Source of the DNA: DRQF01 sp964559135
GTDB lineage: Bacteria > Planctomycetota > GCA-002687715 > DRQF01
DNA length: 13,157 nucleotides
NCBI GenBank assembly: GCA_964559135.1
Contig: CAZLGG010000107.1
Coordinates: forward strand, 1-13,157
Direction of reading: 5' to 3'
Made by a program: the position numbers and the translations under genes
Notes under the pieces: generated by a model
What the model was told of the DNA's origin: nothing
What the model saw: only the letters and a program-made list of their open reading frames with translations
Databases searched by the model: none
Part shown: piece by piece, positions 6,906 through 13,157 of the stretch
How positions within the stretch are numbered: the first letter of the stretch is position 1
Layout: each line of letters begins with the position of its first letter

Positions 6906-8162
6906 ATGCGACGACGGGTGTTGGGAATGGTTCTTGCCGGAGGCAAGGGGACGCGGCTCTATCCGCTCACGCGGGACAGGGCCAAACCGAGCGTCCCATT
7001 CGGGGGCCGTTACCGCATCATCGACTTCGTCCTTTCGAATTTCATGAACTCGGGCATCTACTCGATCTACGTCCTGACCCAGTTCAAGTCGCAGAGCCTC
7101 ATGGAACACCTTCAGAGGGGTTGGGGCTCCATCTCCATGATGCGAGACCAATACGTCATCCCGGTCCCGGCGCAGATGCGCACGGGTGATTACTGGTATC
7201 GGGGCACCGCCGACGCGATCTACCAAAACCTCAACCTGTTGCGTGAGAGCCACCCCGACTTGGTGGCCGTCTTCGGAGGCGACCACATCTACCGGATGGA
7301 CATCAGCCAGATGGTCGCCTTCCACGACGATCGCGAGGCCGACGTGACGATCGCAGGGATCTCCGTCCCCCTCGAGGAGGCTTCCGCCTTCGGGGTCATG
7401 AAAGTCGATGAAGACGGTCGAATTCTCGACTTCGAGGAGAAACCGGAGAATCCGAGCCCCATGCCCGACGACCCCAAGCGTGCCCTGGTGTCGATGGGCA
7501 ACTACGTTTTTTCCAATCTGGTGCTCACGGACGCCTGCGAGGTGGACGCTACGAGGGAGGATTCGAGCCACGACTTCGGCAAGGATATTCTGCCCCGGCT
7601 CCTGGAAGACGGGATGCGCCTGTTCTGTTACCCCTTCGAGAGCAACATCGTCCCGGGAGAAGGGGGTGGCTCCAACACCTACTGGCGCGACGTCGGCACC
7701 CTCGAGGCCTACTACGAGGCCAACATGGACCTCCGAGATCTTGTCCCGCAATTCAATCTCTACAACGACGTGTGGCCCATCGGCACGCACGCCAAGAATC
7801 TTCCCCCGACGAAGTTCGTGCACGACGAAGACGGACGTAGGGGTCTGGCCGTCCAGTCGCTCGTGGGGGACGGAACGATCATCTCGGGCGCATCGGTCCG
7901 GGGTTCGATCATCGGACGGAACGTGCGGATCAATTCGTACTCCGAGATCGAGGACTGCATCCTTTTCGACAACACGGTGATTGGACGCAACGTGCGATTG
8001 AAAGGGGTCATCATCGACAAGAACGTCCATGTCCCCGACGAAGAGGAGATCGGGTTCGACCGAGAGATCGACGAGAAGCGTTTCTTCGTCTCACCTTCCG
8101 GGCTGGTCGTGATCCCCAAGCAACCTCACTTCGAAGGCCGCGTGGGCTTCCTGGACGTCTGA
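6906..8162 (+). CDS. glgC: Glucose-1-phosphate adenylyltransferase (ADP-glucose pyrophosphorylase)
   Basis: GlgC makes ADP-glucose and PPi from glucose-1-phosphate and ATP, the committed step of bacterial glycogen synthesis in the cytoplasm. The protein is 418 aa, a normal length. The nucleotide-binding loop LAGGKGTRLYPLT is at 10-22. PSVPFGGRYRIIDF (28-41), WYRGTADAIYQN (97-108) and FGGDHIYRMD (123-132, catalytic-type D126) follow. FEEKP (176-180) carries K179, which corresponds to the glucose-1-phosphate-binding Lys of E. coli GlgC. SHDFGKDILP (221-230) and YWRDVGTLEAYYEA (259-272) are also conserved. The C-terminal left-handed beta-helix hexapeptides run from about 324 to 380. At the E. 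coli activator-site Lys39 position this protein has Arg (GGR35), a conservative change. The ATG at 6906 was preferred because homology begins at once and GGAG lies upstream. The longer frame from 6783 has an unconserved basic leader. The gene converges on the next gene with a 7-nt gap. Confidence 0.97.
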   Translation: MRRRVLGMVLAGGKGTRLYPLTRDRAKPSVPFGGRYRIIDFVLSNFMNSGIYSIYVLTQFKSQSLMEHLQRGWGSISMMRDQYVIPVPAQMRTGDYWYRGTADAIYQNLNLLRESHPDLVAVFGGDHIYRMDISQMVAFHDDREADVTIAGISVPLEEASAFGVMKVDEDGRILDFEEKPENPSPMPDDPKRALVSMGNYVFSNLVLTDACEVDATREDSSHDFGKDILPRLLEDGMRLFCYPFESNIVPGEGGGSNTYWRDVGTLEAYYEANMDLRDLVPQFNLYNDVWPIGTHAKNLPPTKFVHDEDGRRGLAVQSLVGDGTIISGASVRGSIIGRNVRINSYSEIEDCILFDNTVIGRNVRLKGVIIDKNVHVPDEEEIGFDREIDEKRFFVSPSGLVVIPKQPHFEGRVGFLDV

Positions 8163-8176
8163 GGGTCTCTCAGTCC
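8153..8176. terminator. Small hairpin spanning both stop codons of convergent genes
   Basis: CTGAG (8159-8163) and CTCAG (8169-8173) form a perfect 5-bp stem with a GGTCT loop. The stem can extend by GGA/TCC (8153-8155 with 8174-8176) across a small bulge. The TGA stop of glgC lies in one arm and the TGA stop of the opposite gene in the other. It could act as a short bidirectional terminator, but the stem is short and no T-tracts are present. Confidence 0.3.
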
Positions 8177-9498
8177 GGCACGATGAAAAGAGGCACTTGC
8201 CCGCCGCCGGACGTCACGTTGCAAAGAGAACCTGCTCCGAGTCGTGCCAAGGCGCCGTGCATGCGGCCAAGATAGAGGTAGGGGTCCAGGTCCACGAAAA
8301 GGCTGTCCTGTTCGAGACCTCTTTCCATCGACGGAAACGCCTCCGCCAGAATCTCCAACCTTCGTTGGACGACGTAATCGTTCCCCAGAGCATTCTCGAC
8401 ATGGGTGCGCCAGGTTCCGGTGTCGCACTCCCACCCCATGAAAATACCCTTGCCGCCATACTCGTCATTGGGTTTGAGCACGAACTGGTCCTGCTGCTCC
8501 ATGACGAACTCGAGGAGATCCACGTCGCGGCCTTCGAAGGTGGTGACTCCCTCACGCAATCGGCGTGTCCAGGGGATGGCCTCATCCACCAGGCGTCGGG
8601 TTTCCGGCTGCATCCATTCATCCCGCCGATCGTCGGTGAGGACGTGGAAGATCGATTTCTTGTGAACGATCTTCGAACGAAAAGGATTGACGACACACAC
8701 CTTGCGCGCCTCGTAGGCCTCGAAGAGGGGCTTCACCTCGTCATACCTTTCGATGAATTCATTCACGAGCACACGTTTGTAGACGAGATCGATCCTCTTC
8801 CCCTCTCCCACCAAGGACTCTCCGTCGAACGTCAGGGTGCGGGGATCCGCCACGACGGCCTCATAGCCCTGTGACGCGAAGAAATCCCTGCAAAGGTGAA
8901 ACTCCGGGACGGTCGGCAGGTCCAGGTAATCCACGATGGCGATGACCGGCCGCCGCGTTCCTCCCCATTCGCGATAACAGGCCAGCAACGTCTCCAGCAG
9001 AGGCGTCAAGGTGTCGATAGGCCGTGCCGGCATTCTCGCCATGAATCGCTGCATCAACGGATGCTGCTCGAAGGCTTTGGCCAACTCCCAACCGTAGGCG
9101 CATCCCGCCGGGCACTCCCCATTCAGCTCCACGTAACGCGGGCCCGTCGGGGTCAGAAAGGAATCCAGCCGCACGCAGGGAGCGATGTGCTCATAGCCCG
9201 GGTCCACATCGACGAATCGCAACTCGTCGGCGCGAAGACCGATGATTTCCATGAGCCGTGCGTCCTGCAGGAGGCGATCCTTCGCCTCCATGATCCCAGC
9301 CATGACGGCCTCGGAAGTGTCCTGAAGACGTCGATAGAGAGATTCGGTGAGAAACTTCGGCCGGAGATGATTACAGAGCCCTCGGTCGCCGAAACGCACC
9401 CCCCTCTCGACGAGCCCTTCTCGAAAGGACTCGATCCCTTTCAGCCATTCGCCCCGGCCGGCATCGAGCAAGGAATTCCAGAGTTCTTGGGCTTGCAC
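8170..9498 (-). CDS. Circularly permuted (type 2) ATP-grasp protein, glutathionylspermidine-synthase-like
   Basis: This 442-aa protein looks like the circularly permuted ATP-grasp group related to glutathionylspermidine synthases, which form amide or peptide bonds through acyl-phosphate intermediates. Support comes from RYVELNGECPAG (about 121-132), DLVYKRVLVNEF (237-248) and NPFRSKIVHKKSIF (271-284). The ATP-binding core LKPNDEYGGKGIFMGWE lies at 341-357, and the C-terminus ends in a Gly-rich block (VTSGGGQVPLF). There is no signal peptide or membrane segment. The GTG at 9498 was chosen because a near-perfect Shine-Dalgarno (GAGGAGGT) ends 4 nt upstream. The longer frame to 9573 would run through this site and the predicted -10. 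The neighbours are glgC (convergent, 7 nt) and the divergent beta-CASP RNase gene. Family assignment is from motif pattern only. The amino-group and carboxylate substrates are unknown, and no partner amidase, transglutaminase or DUF403-like gene is adjacent. Confidence 0.8.
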   Translation of the reverse strand: MQAQELWNSLLDAGRGEWLKGIESFREGLVERGVRFGDRGLCNHLRPKFLTESLYRRLQDTSEAVMAGIMEAKDRLLQDARLMEIIGLRADELRFVDVDPGYEHIAPCVRLDSFLTPTGPRYVELNGECPAGCAYGWELAKAFEQHPLMQRFMARMPARPIDTLTPLLETLLACYREWGGTRRPVIAIVDYLDLPTVPEFHLCRDFFASQGYEAVVADPRTLTFDGESLVGEGKRIDLVYKRVLVNEFIERYDEVKPLFEAYEARKVCVVNPFRSKIVHKKSIFHVLTDDRRDEWMQPETRRLVDEAIPWTRRLREGVTTFEGRDVDLLEFVMEQQDQFVLKPNDEYGGKGIFMGWECDTGTWRTHVENALGNDYVVQRRLEILAEAFPSMERGLEQDSLFVDLDPYLYLGRMHGALARLGAGSLCNVTSGGGQVPLFIVPD

Positions 9499-9502
9499 AG
9501 TC

Positions 9503-9530
9503 ACCTCCTCCAGACAGTCGCAAGAGTCTA
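9503..9530 (-). promoter_or_regulatory. -10-like element and strong Shine-Dalgarno for the permuted ATP-grasp gene
   Basis: On the minus strand TAGACT (9525-9530) is a -10-like hexamer, predicting transcription start near 9518. It is followed by GAGGAGGT (9503-9510), an almost ideal ribosome binding site 4 nt before the GTG start at 9498. No good -35 is seen. This is the best ribosome binding site in the window and decides the start of this gene. Confidence 0.5.
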
Positions 9531-9584
9531 CTCGATCATCCGCCGACCCGGCACCGGCGCCTCCTCGGCCCACATCTCCGCACC

Positions 9585-9613
9585 TGGCGAAAGCCGTGGC
9601 TCCAGGGCATAAT
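9585..9613 (+). promoter_or_regulatory. Leaderless-type promoter of the beta-CASP RNase gene
   Basis: CATAAT (9608-9613, five of six matches to TATAAT) is followed by CTTTGCC and then the ATG at 9621, placing transcription start at the start codon. A weak -35 candidate, TGGCGA, is at 9585-9590 with a 17-nt spacer. No Shine-Dalgarno is present. The promoter is divergent from that of the neighbouring minus-strand ATP-grasp gene, and the two -10 elements are about 80 bp apart. Confidence 0.55.
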
Positions 9614-9620
9614 CTTTGCC

Positions 9621-11045
9621 ATGAGCGTCAGCATCACATTCCTGGGGGCCGCCGAGGGCGTGACCGGCTCCCGCCACCTGCTCGAGGTGAACGGAACACG
9701 CATTCTCGTGGATTGTGGGCTCTTTCAAGGCCGAAGGAATGAGTCGCGGCAGCGGAACGCGCACTTTCCGATCGACCCTGCCAGCATCCATAACATCATC
9801 CTCACGCACGGCCATATCGACCACAGCGGCGCGCTCCCGGTCGTCTGCCGGGATGGATTCAAGGGGCACATCTACTGCACGACGGCCACCGCGGATTTGA
9901 GCCAGATTCTCCTGCGTGATTCCGGCCACATCCAGGAAACCGACGCGAAGTACTTGCAGCACCGCCTGGAAAAAGACGCCAGGAAGAAGGGGCTCCCCGT
10001 CCCCGACCCGTCGTTCACCCCGCTCTACACGGTGGAGGATGCCGAACACTGTGACGGCTTTTTCCAAGGGATTTCCTACCACGAGACCGCTGAAGTCGCT
10101 CCGGGGGTCACCGTCTACTTCACGGACCAGGGGCATATCCTGGGCTCGGCCGCTGCCCACGTCCAAGTCAAGCGGTCGGACGGATCGACTCTGCGCATCG
10201 AATTCAGCGGCGACCGAGGCCGGGCGAACATGCCGATTCTCAGGGACCCCGAAGACTATCCGGAGAGTGACATCGTCCTCACGGAAAGCACCTACGGCAA
10301 TCGCGTACACGAGCCCATCGGGGAAATGGAGGACGCCCTCGGCGAGATCGTCCACGACATGCTGCGCAAGGGCGGGCGCTTGGTCATTCCGGCCTTCTCC
10401 GTCGGTCGCACGCAGAACATCCTCTACCACCTCCATCGATTGCGCATGGCCAAGAAGATCCCGCACGTCGAGATCTACGTGGACAGCCCCCTATCCATGA
10501 AGGCGACTCAGGTTTACGCGGAGCACCCCGAGTGTTTCGACGACGACACATTGAAGCTTCTCACGGCCAAGGAAAGCCCCTTCTCGTTTCCCGGGCTCCG
10601 ATACGTTCAATCGGTCGAAGAGTCGATGACGCTCAACGACCATCCCGGGCCGTGCATCATCCTGTCGGCCTCGGGCATGTGCGAATCCGGCCGAGTTCTT
10701 CACCACCTCAAGCACAGCGTCACGTCACCGCGAAACACCGTTCTCATCGTCGGCTACATGGCCGAACACACCTTGGGGCGCCGCATCTTCGAGCGCAGAG
10801 AAAAGGTCAAGATCTACGGCCGAACGTATCCTCTGCGCTGCGACGTCAAGACATTGAACGGGCTGTCCGCCCACGGAGACCGGAACGATCTCATCGCTTC
10901 CGTCGAACCGTTGAGAGACGTGGCGAGGCGCATCGTGCTGATCCACGGCGAACGTACCCAGAGCGAGCCTCTCCAGGCCAGCCTGAAGGAGCGCGGCCAC
11001 AAGGATGTCGTCATCGCGAAGCTGGGGTCGACGATGGAACTGTGA
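9621..11045 (+). CDS. Metallo-beta-lactamase-fold ribonuclease with beta-CASP and RMMBL domains
   Basis: This 474-aa predicted cytoplasmic zinc-dependent RNase belongs to the CPSF-73/Ysh1-like bacterial group (COG1236-type). The N-terminal metallo-beta-lactamase core has the metal motif THGHIDHSG (62-70; H63, H65, D67, H68). It is followed by GHILGSA (171-177; H172) and EFSGD (194-198; D198). ESTYG (222-226) marks motif A and the start of the beta-CASP insert. The insert carries PAFSVGRTQ (257-265), SASGMCESGR (349-358) and AEHTLGRR (381-388; motif B H383). The C-terminal RMMBL region has GLSAHGDRNDL (414-424; motif C H418) and IHGE (441-444). All expected metal ligands are present, so it is likely active as an endo- or 5'-exonuclease on RNA. 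The ATG at 9621 is directly preceded by a -10 element, suggesting leaderless expression. It sits alone on its strand between two minus-strand ATP-grasp genes. Any link to glycogen metabolism is unproven. Confidence 0.94.
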   Translation: MSVSITFLGAAEGVTGSRHLLEVNGTRILVDCGLFQGRRNESRQRNAHFPIDPASIHNIILTHGHIDHSGALPVVCRDGFKGHIYCTTATADLSQILLRDSGHIQETDAKYLQHRLEKDARKKGLPVPDPSFTPLYTVEDAEHCDGFFQGISYHETAEVAPGVTVYFTDQGHILGSAAAHVQVKRSDGSTLRIEFSGDRGRANMPILRDPEDYPESDIVLTESTYGNRVHEPIGEMEDALGEIVHDMLRKGGRLVIPAFSVGRTQNILYHLHRLRMAKKIPHVEIYVDSPLSMKATQVYAEHPECFDDDTLKLLTAKESPFSFPGLRYVQSVEESMTLNDHPGPCIILSASGMCESGRVLHHLKHSVTSPRNTVLIVGYMAEHTLGRRIFERREKVKIYGRTYPLRCDVKTLNGLSAHGDRNDLIASVEPLRDVARRIVLIHGERTQSEPLQASLKERGHKDVVIAKLGSTMEL

Positions 11046-11060
11046 GTCCGGGCCCGTCAG

Positions 11061-11345
11061 TCAGTTCACGAAGAATCCCTGCGGCCCGAGGATGGACTTG
11101 ATGCCGGCGGCCTGAGTGGCGTCCAACGTCATACCCATGCATCCAATCGGCGCATCGGCGTTCGCGGCAGGCGCAACGTCCGAAAACGTCCCGTTGTGCT
11201 GATTGGGAAGCAATGCGTTGGGCGGCACCGTGATCCCGGAGCCCGCCGTGACGTTGTCGAAGGTCTGCCCGGAGAGGACAGCCCCATAGAGAACAACTCA
11301 ACACAGACACTTGGAAGAAGGCATCGATAGACTCGTTTCGGTCAT
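11061..11345 (-). pseudogene. Small gene remnant with in-frame TGA; possible short secreted protein
   Basis: On the minus strand a frame with coding-like, GC-ending codons runs from 11297 down to a TGA at 11061-11063 (78 residues). It begins VVLYGAVLSGQTFDN and ends ILGPQGFFVN. It has no usable start near its beginning and is bounded upstream by a TGA at 11298-11300. Beyond that TGA the same frame continues to an ATG at 11345 (MTETSLSMPSSKCLC). The whole therefore reads as 94 codons with one internal stop at codon 16. If that stop were a sense codon, the N-terminus would resemble a short signal peptide (basic/Cys, then VVLYGAVLSG). Codon choice is more AT-rich before the stop than after it, so the 3' part may instead be a truncated fragment of a longer lost gene. 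I do not recognise the family. A sequencing error is also possible. Confidence 0.4.
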
Positions 11346-11402
11346 CAGGCAGCGGCAAAAGATGGCCAGCGTCGCAGACCGAGTCAATCGTCAATGATCG
11401 AA

Positions 11403-12497
11403 TCATTCTGCGGCTTTGCGCGTCTTTCCGATGGTTTTCCTCTTCGTCGGCTTCTTCGAGGCCTTCTTCTTGCCCGCGTTCGAAGTCTTCGCGGAACCCT
11501 TGGCGTTCGACGACGTCTTGGACGTCGAACGCTTCTTGGCCGCCGTCCTCTTGGCACGCTTCTTCGGGGTCCCTGGGCCGGTCAGGAGATCCTCCCAACG
11601 TGGGTGGGGCACCCGGCCCGGCTGGTCGGCCAAACGCTCGACCAAACGGACCATGCCGTGAACGACGCGATCGAAGTATTCGGGGGTGATCGACCAGATC
11701 TCCATGTCCGGCGCGATGTTCGTGAAATCGATGGCCCATGGGATGCCATCGGCGATGGCGAACTCCACGGTGTTGCAGTCGTAGCCCAGAGCCTCGCAAA
11801 TGGTCACGCTATCCCGTTCGATGCGACGGAGAAGCTTCTTGTCCAACCATTCGTCTTCGAGCGGCAAGTAGGCGCGTGCCTCGGGATCGTAGCGACAAAC
11901 CACGACGTCCTTTCGGCCGAAACAGAAACAGCGCACGTAGCGGTCGAATTCCACGGCCTGCTGCAAGACCATCGTGTCCCTGCCGGACCGATCGTAATGA
12001 TGAAGCAACTCTTCGATGCTGTCGACGCGATTGACGCCGCGCCAGCCGCCCCCGATCGCGGGTTTGAGATAGGCCGGAAGTCCCACCCATTCGAGGTGCC
12101 CCTCCCAATCGATGGGATACTCGAGATTCGAGAGCGACTCGTCCGAAACGTCTTCTCCGTATTGCTTGTTCGGGAGGAGAACGGTTCGCGGCACAGCCAA
12201 TCCCAGTCGATGGGCGAGGGAATACCCCAGGAACTTGTCGTCTGCGGAGCACCAGTAGGGATTGTTGACGATACGCGTCCCGGAGAGGGCAGCCTGCTTG
12301 AGGGCCAGGCGGAAATAGGGAACGTCGTGGGAGATGCGGTCGACGATGACGTCGTACGCGCAAAGTTCGTCCATGCGGGTCCCGCCCAGCTTCAGCATGT
12401 CCGCTTGAAGGTCGTCTCGATCCAGATCGTTCAATGCGTCCAGAAAGGCCCGCGGGAAGCTCTCCTCTCGGCCGACGAGAAGTCCGATTTTCGGCAT
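11403..12497 (-). CDS. RimK-like ATP-grasp protein with Lys-rich C-terminal tail
   Basis: This 364-aa protein is an ATP-grasp ligase or ligase-like enzyme. The N-terminal domain (about 1-85) starts MPKIGLLVGR. It leads into NPYWCSADDKFLGYSLAHRLGL (about 79-100), the usual entry to the ATP-grasp fold. The nucleotide-binding part has LPAYLKPAIGGGWRGV (140-155; K145 and the Gly loop) and MVLQQAVEFDRYVRCF (176-191). Probable Mg ligands are in NTVEFAI (242-248; E245) and WAIDFTNIAPD (254-264; D257, N260). Catalytic-core length is normal. Residues 311-364 add a tail with 17 Lys and 5 Arg, rich in Ala/Ser/Thr and with a single acidic residue (the last). It resembles histone-H1/AlgP-type tails that bind nucleic acid or polyanions. 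The ATG at 12497 has CGGAG about 6 nt upstream. The stop lies in a palindrome (AATGATCGAATCATT, 11393-11407). The substrate is unknown. The gene is divergent from glgA. Confidence 0.85.
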   Translation of the reverse strand: MPKIGLLVGREESFPRAFLDALNDLDRDDLQADMLKLGGTRMDELCAYDVIVDRISHDVPYFRLALKQAALSGTRIVNNPYWCSADDKFLGYSLAHRLGLAVPRTVLLPNKQYGEDVSDESLSNLEYPIDWEGHLEWVGLPAYLKPAIGGGWRGVNRVDSIEELLHHYDRSGRDTMVLQQAVEFDRYVRCFCFGRKDVVVCRYDPEARAYLPLEDEWLDKKLLRRIERDSVTICEALGYDCNTVEFAIADGIPWAIDFTNIAPDMEIWSITPEYFDRVVHGMVRLVERLADQPGRVPHPRWEDLLTGPGTPKKRAKRTAAKKRSTSKTSSNAKGSAKTSNAGKKKASKKPTKRKTIGKTRKAAE

Positions 12498-12700
12498 GAT
12501 GCGCTCCGTTTATCAGGGGATGCCCCGTTCTACGACGTATTCGCGACGAAAAAAGGGCAGGACGGTGTGTTCTTGGTGAATGGTCGCGGGGAGGCATCGG
12601 GCCCTCGAGCAGCAGGAGCAGTAGGGCTCGCCGCTCAGGCCGGGTAGGATGCGACCGAGCGTTCGGGGCCTCCGGACGTGCCGATCCTCGAGGGAGATCC
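12498..12700. promoter_or_regulatory. Divergent promoter region between the ATP-grasp gene and glgA
   Basis: No gene is supported in this 203-nt gap. On the minus strand TAGAAC (12527-12532) is a -10 candidate for the ATP-grasp gene, with its ribosome binding site CGGAG at 12504-12508. On the plus strand TAGGAT (12645-12650) is the -10 candidate for glgA, and AGGGAG (12691-12696) lies 4 nt before the glgA ATG. No good -35 boxes are seen for either. No clear long inverted repeat is present. Confidence 0.42.
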
Positions 12701-13157
12701 ATGCGCCCACGACCGCGAGTGTTGTTTGCGTCGGCAGAACTCACGCCCTTCTCGCAGCGCGGTGGGCTGGGCGACGTGGCGCGAGAACTCCCACGAGCCC
12801 TCGCCAAGGAAGGCGTGAGCATCGACGTGATCACGCCTCTTCATCGCGTGGTACGCCCCCACCTCCCCCCCATCGACCAGGAGTTCCCCTTCTCCTATCA
12901 CTTCGGGGATCGACGGCGAGAGGCCCGTCTGCTCCGGGTGGAGGGCTCCGCGGAGGAACCCCGCGTCCATTTCCTCGAAGCTCCGGAACTCTTCGAGACC
13001 GAAGAGGACATCTACGGGACCGAGCCCGGCCCGGAGGGGCTCGGAGATCTTCGATACGTCGGATTCTCGGCCGCCCTTCGCCCTGCGGCTCGTGCATTAG
13101 GTGGTCGTTTCGACGTGTTGCATCTGAACGACTGGCACACGGCCTTGGCGGCGCCTC
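12701..13157 (+). CDS. glgA: Glycogen synthase (GT5), 3' end beyond the window
   Basis: This is the first 152 residues of a GT5 starch/glycogen synthase, which transfers glucose from ADP-glucose to the growing alpha-1,4-glucan. The start ATG has AGGGAG 4 nt upstream. The N-terminal Rossmann domain shows VLFASAELTPFSQRGGLGDVARELP (split: VLFASAELTP at 7-16, GGLGDVARELP at 21-31), a family hallmark. DVITPLHRVV and the later DVLHLNDWHTALAAP, close to the window edge, are also typical. Full-length GlgA is about 470-530 aa, so roughly two thirds lies outside. The lysine of the usual KxGGL motif (Lys15 of E. coli GlgA, which contacts ADP-glucose) is Gln here (Q19-R20-G21-G22-L). With glgC and the GH15 gene in the same window, the role in glycogen synthesis is well supported, although the substitution leaves donor preference open. 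Confidence 0.93.
   Translation, partial: MRPRPRVLFASAELTPFSQRGGLGDVARELPRALAKEGVSIDVITPLHRVVRPHLPPIDQEFPFSYHFGDRRREARLLRVEGSAEEPRVHFLEAPELFETEEDIYGTEPGPEGLGDLRYVGFSAALRPAARALGGRFDVLHLNDWHTALAAP

Noticed and set aside
5597..6946. 449-codon minus-strand reading frame across the GH15 gene
   Set aside because: It lies opposite a gene with conserved GH15 catalytic motifs and runs on through the next intergenic region and the glgC start. Its own translation shows no family features.
6792..8030. 412-codon minus-strand reading frame opposite glgC
   Set aside because: glgC is unmistakable on the plus strand. The antisense frame is His/Val/Asp-rich in the way GC-rich shadows of coding sequence usually are.
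8197..8874. Plus-strand frame inside the permuted ATP-grasp gene
   Set aside because: It is fully contained opposite a gene with the conserved LKPNDEYGGKGI core and the best ribosome binding site of the window.
11298..11300. TGA as a selenocysteine codon in the small minus-strand gene
   Set aside because: The codon would lie in a signal-peptide-like stretch, not a redox motif. I saw no convincing bacterial SECIS-like stem just downstream, and a nonsense mutation or error is simpler.
11394..12647. 417-codon plus-strand reading frame opposite the RimK-like ATP-grasp gene
   Set aside because: The minus-strand translation has clear ATP-grasp motifs, a ribosome binding site and a sensible start. 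The plus-strand frame has no recognisable motif and overlaps the divergent promoter region, so it is a high-GC antisense shadow.

Overview
The window is a GC-rich bacterial chromosome segment, probably from a metagenome assembly because it contains a 10-N gap. Long antisense reading frames lie opposite almost every real gene, as expected at high GC. The mix of a BlaI/M56 pair, glycogen genes, leaderless-looking promoters and Lys-rich protein tails would fit Planctomycetota, Myxococcota or a related uncultured lineage. No marker gene is present, so this placement is only a guess.

Region 1 (1-3203) is a two-gene regulatory operon. It holds the 3' end of a BlaI/MecI-type winged-helix repressor, overlapped by 4 nt by a 957-codon M56 (BlaR1-type) membrane metallopeptidase. 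In place of a beta-lactam sensor, this peptidase carries a PDZ-like domain, a very long charged coiled coil and a basic C-terminus. The assembly gap falls in the coiled coil, and a strong hairpin follows the operon. Region 2 (3220-4703) holds a 170-aa protein of unknown function and a stand-alone radical SAM protein with a Cx4CxxC cluster motif.

Region 3 (4759-13157) is a glycogen / alpha-glucan locus. It has a cytoplasmic GH15 glucoamylase-like hydrolase, glgC (ADP-glucose pyrophosphorylase) and, at the right edge, the start of glgA (glycogen synthase). Between glgC and glgA, three genes alternate in strand: a circularly permuted ATP-grasp ligase-like gene (-), a beta-CASP/RMMBL metallo-beta-lactamase-fold RNase (+), and a RimK-like ATP-grasp protein with a histone-H1-like Lys-rich tail (-). 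A small gene remnant with an in-frame stop lies downstream of the last of these. GlgC makes ADP-glucose, GlgA polymerises it and the GH15 enzyme can trim alpha-glucan. The roles of the two ATP-grasp proteins and the RNase here are unknown.

Most genes seem to have their own short-leader or leaderless promoter. Several starts were therefore moved inward from the longest possible reading frame on the basis of -10-like hexamers or Shine-Dalgarno sequences. No tRNA, rRNA, CRISPR array or insertion sequence was recognised. I found no clearly new multi-gene system. The best leads are the sensor-swapped BlaI/M56 operon and the ATP-grasp genes inside the glycogen locus.
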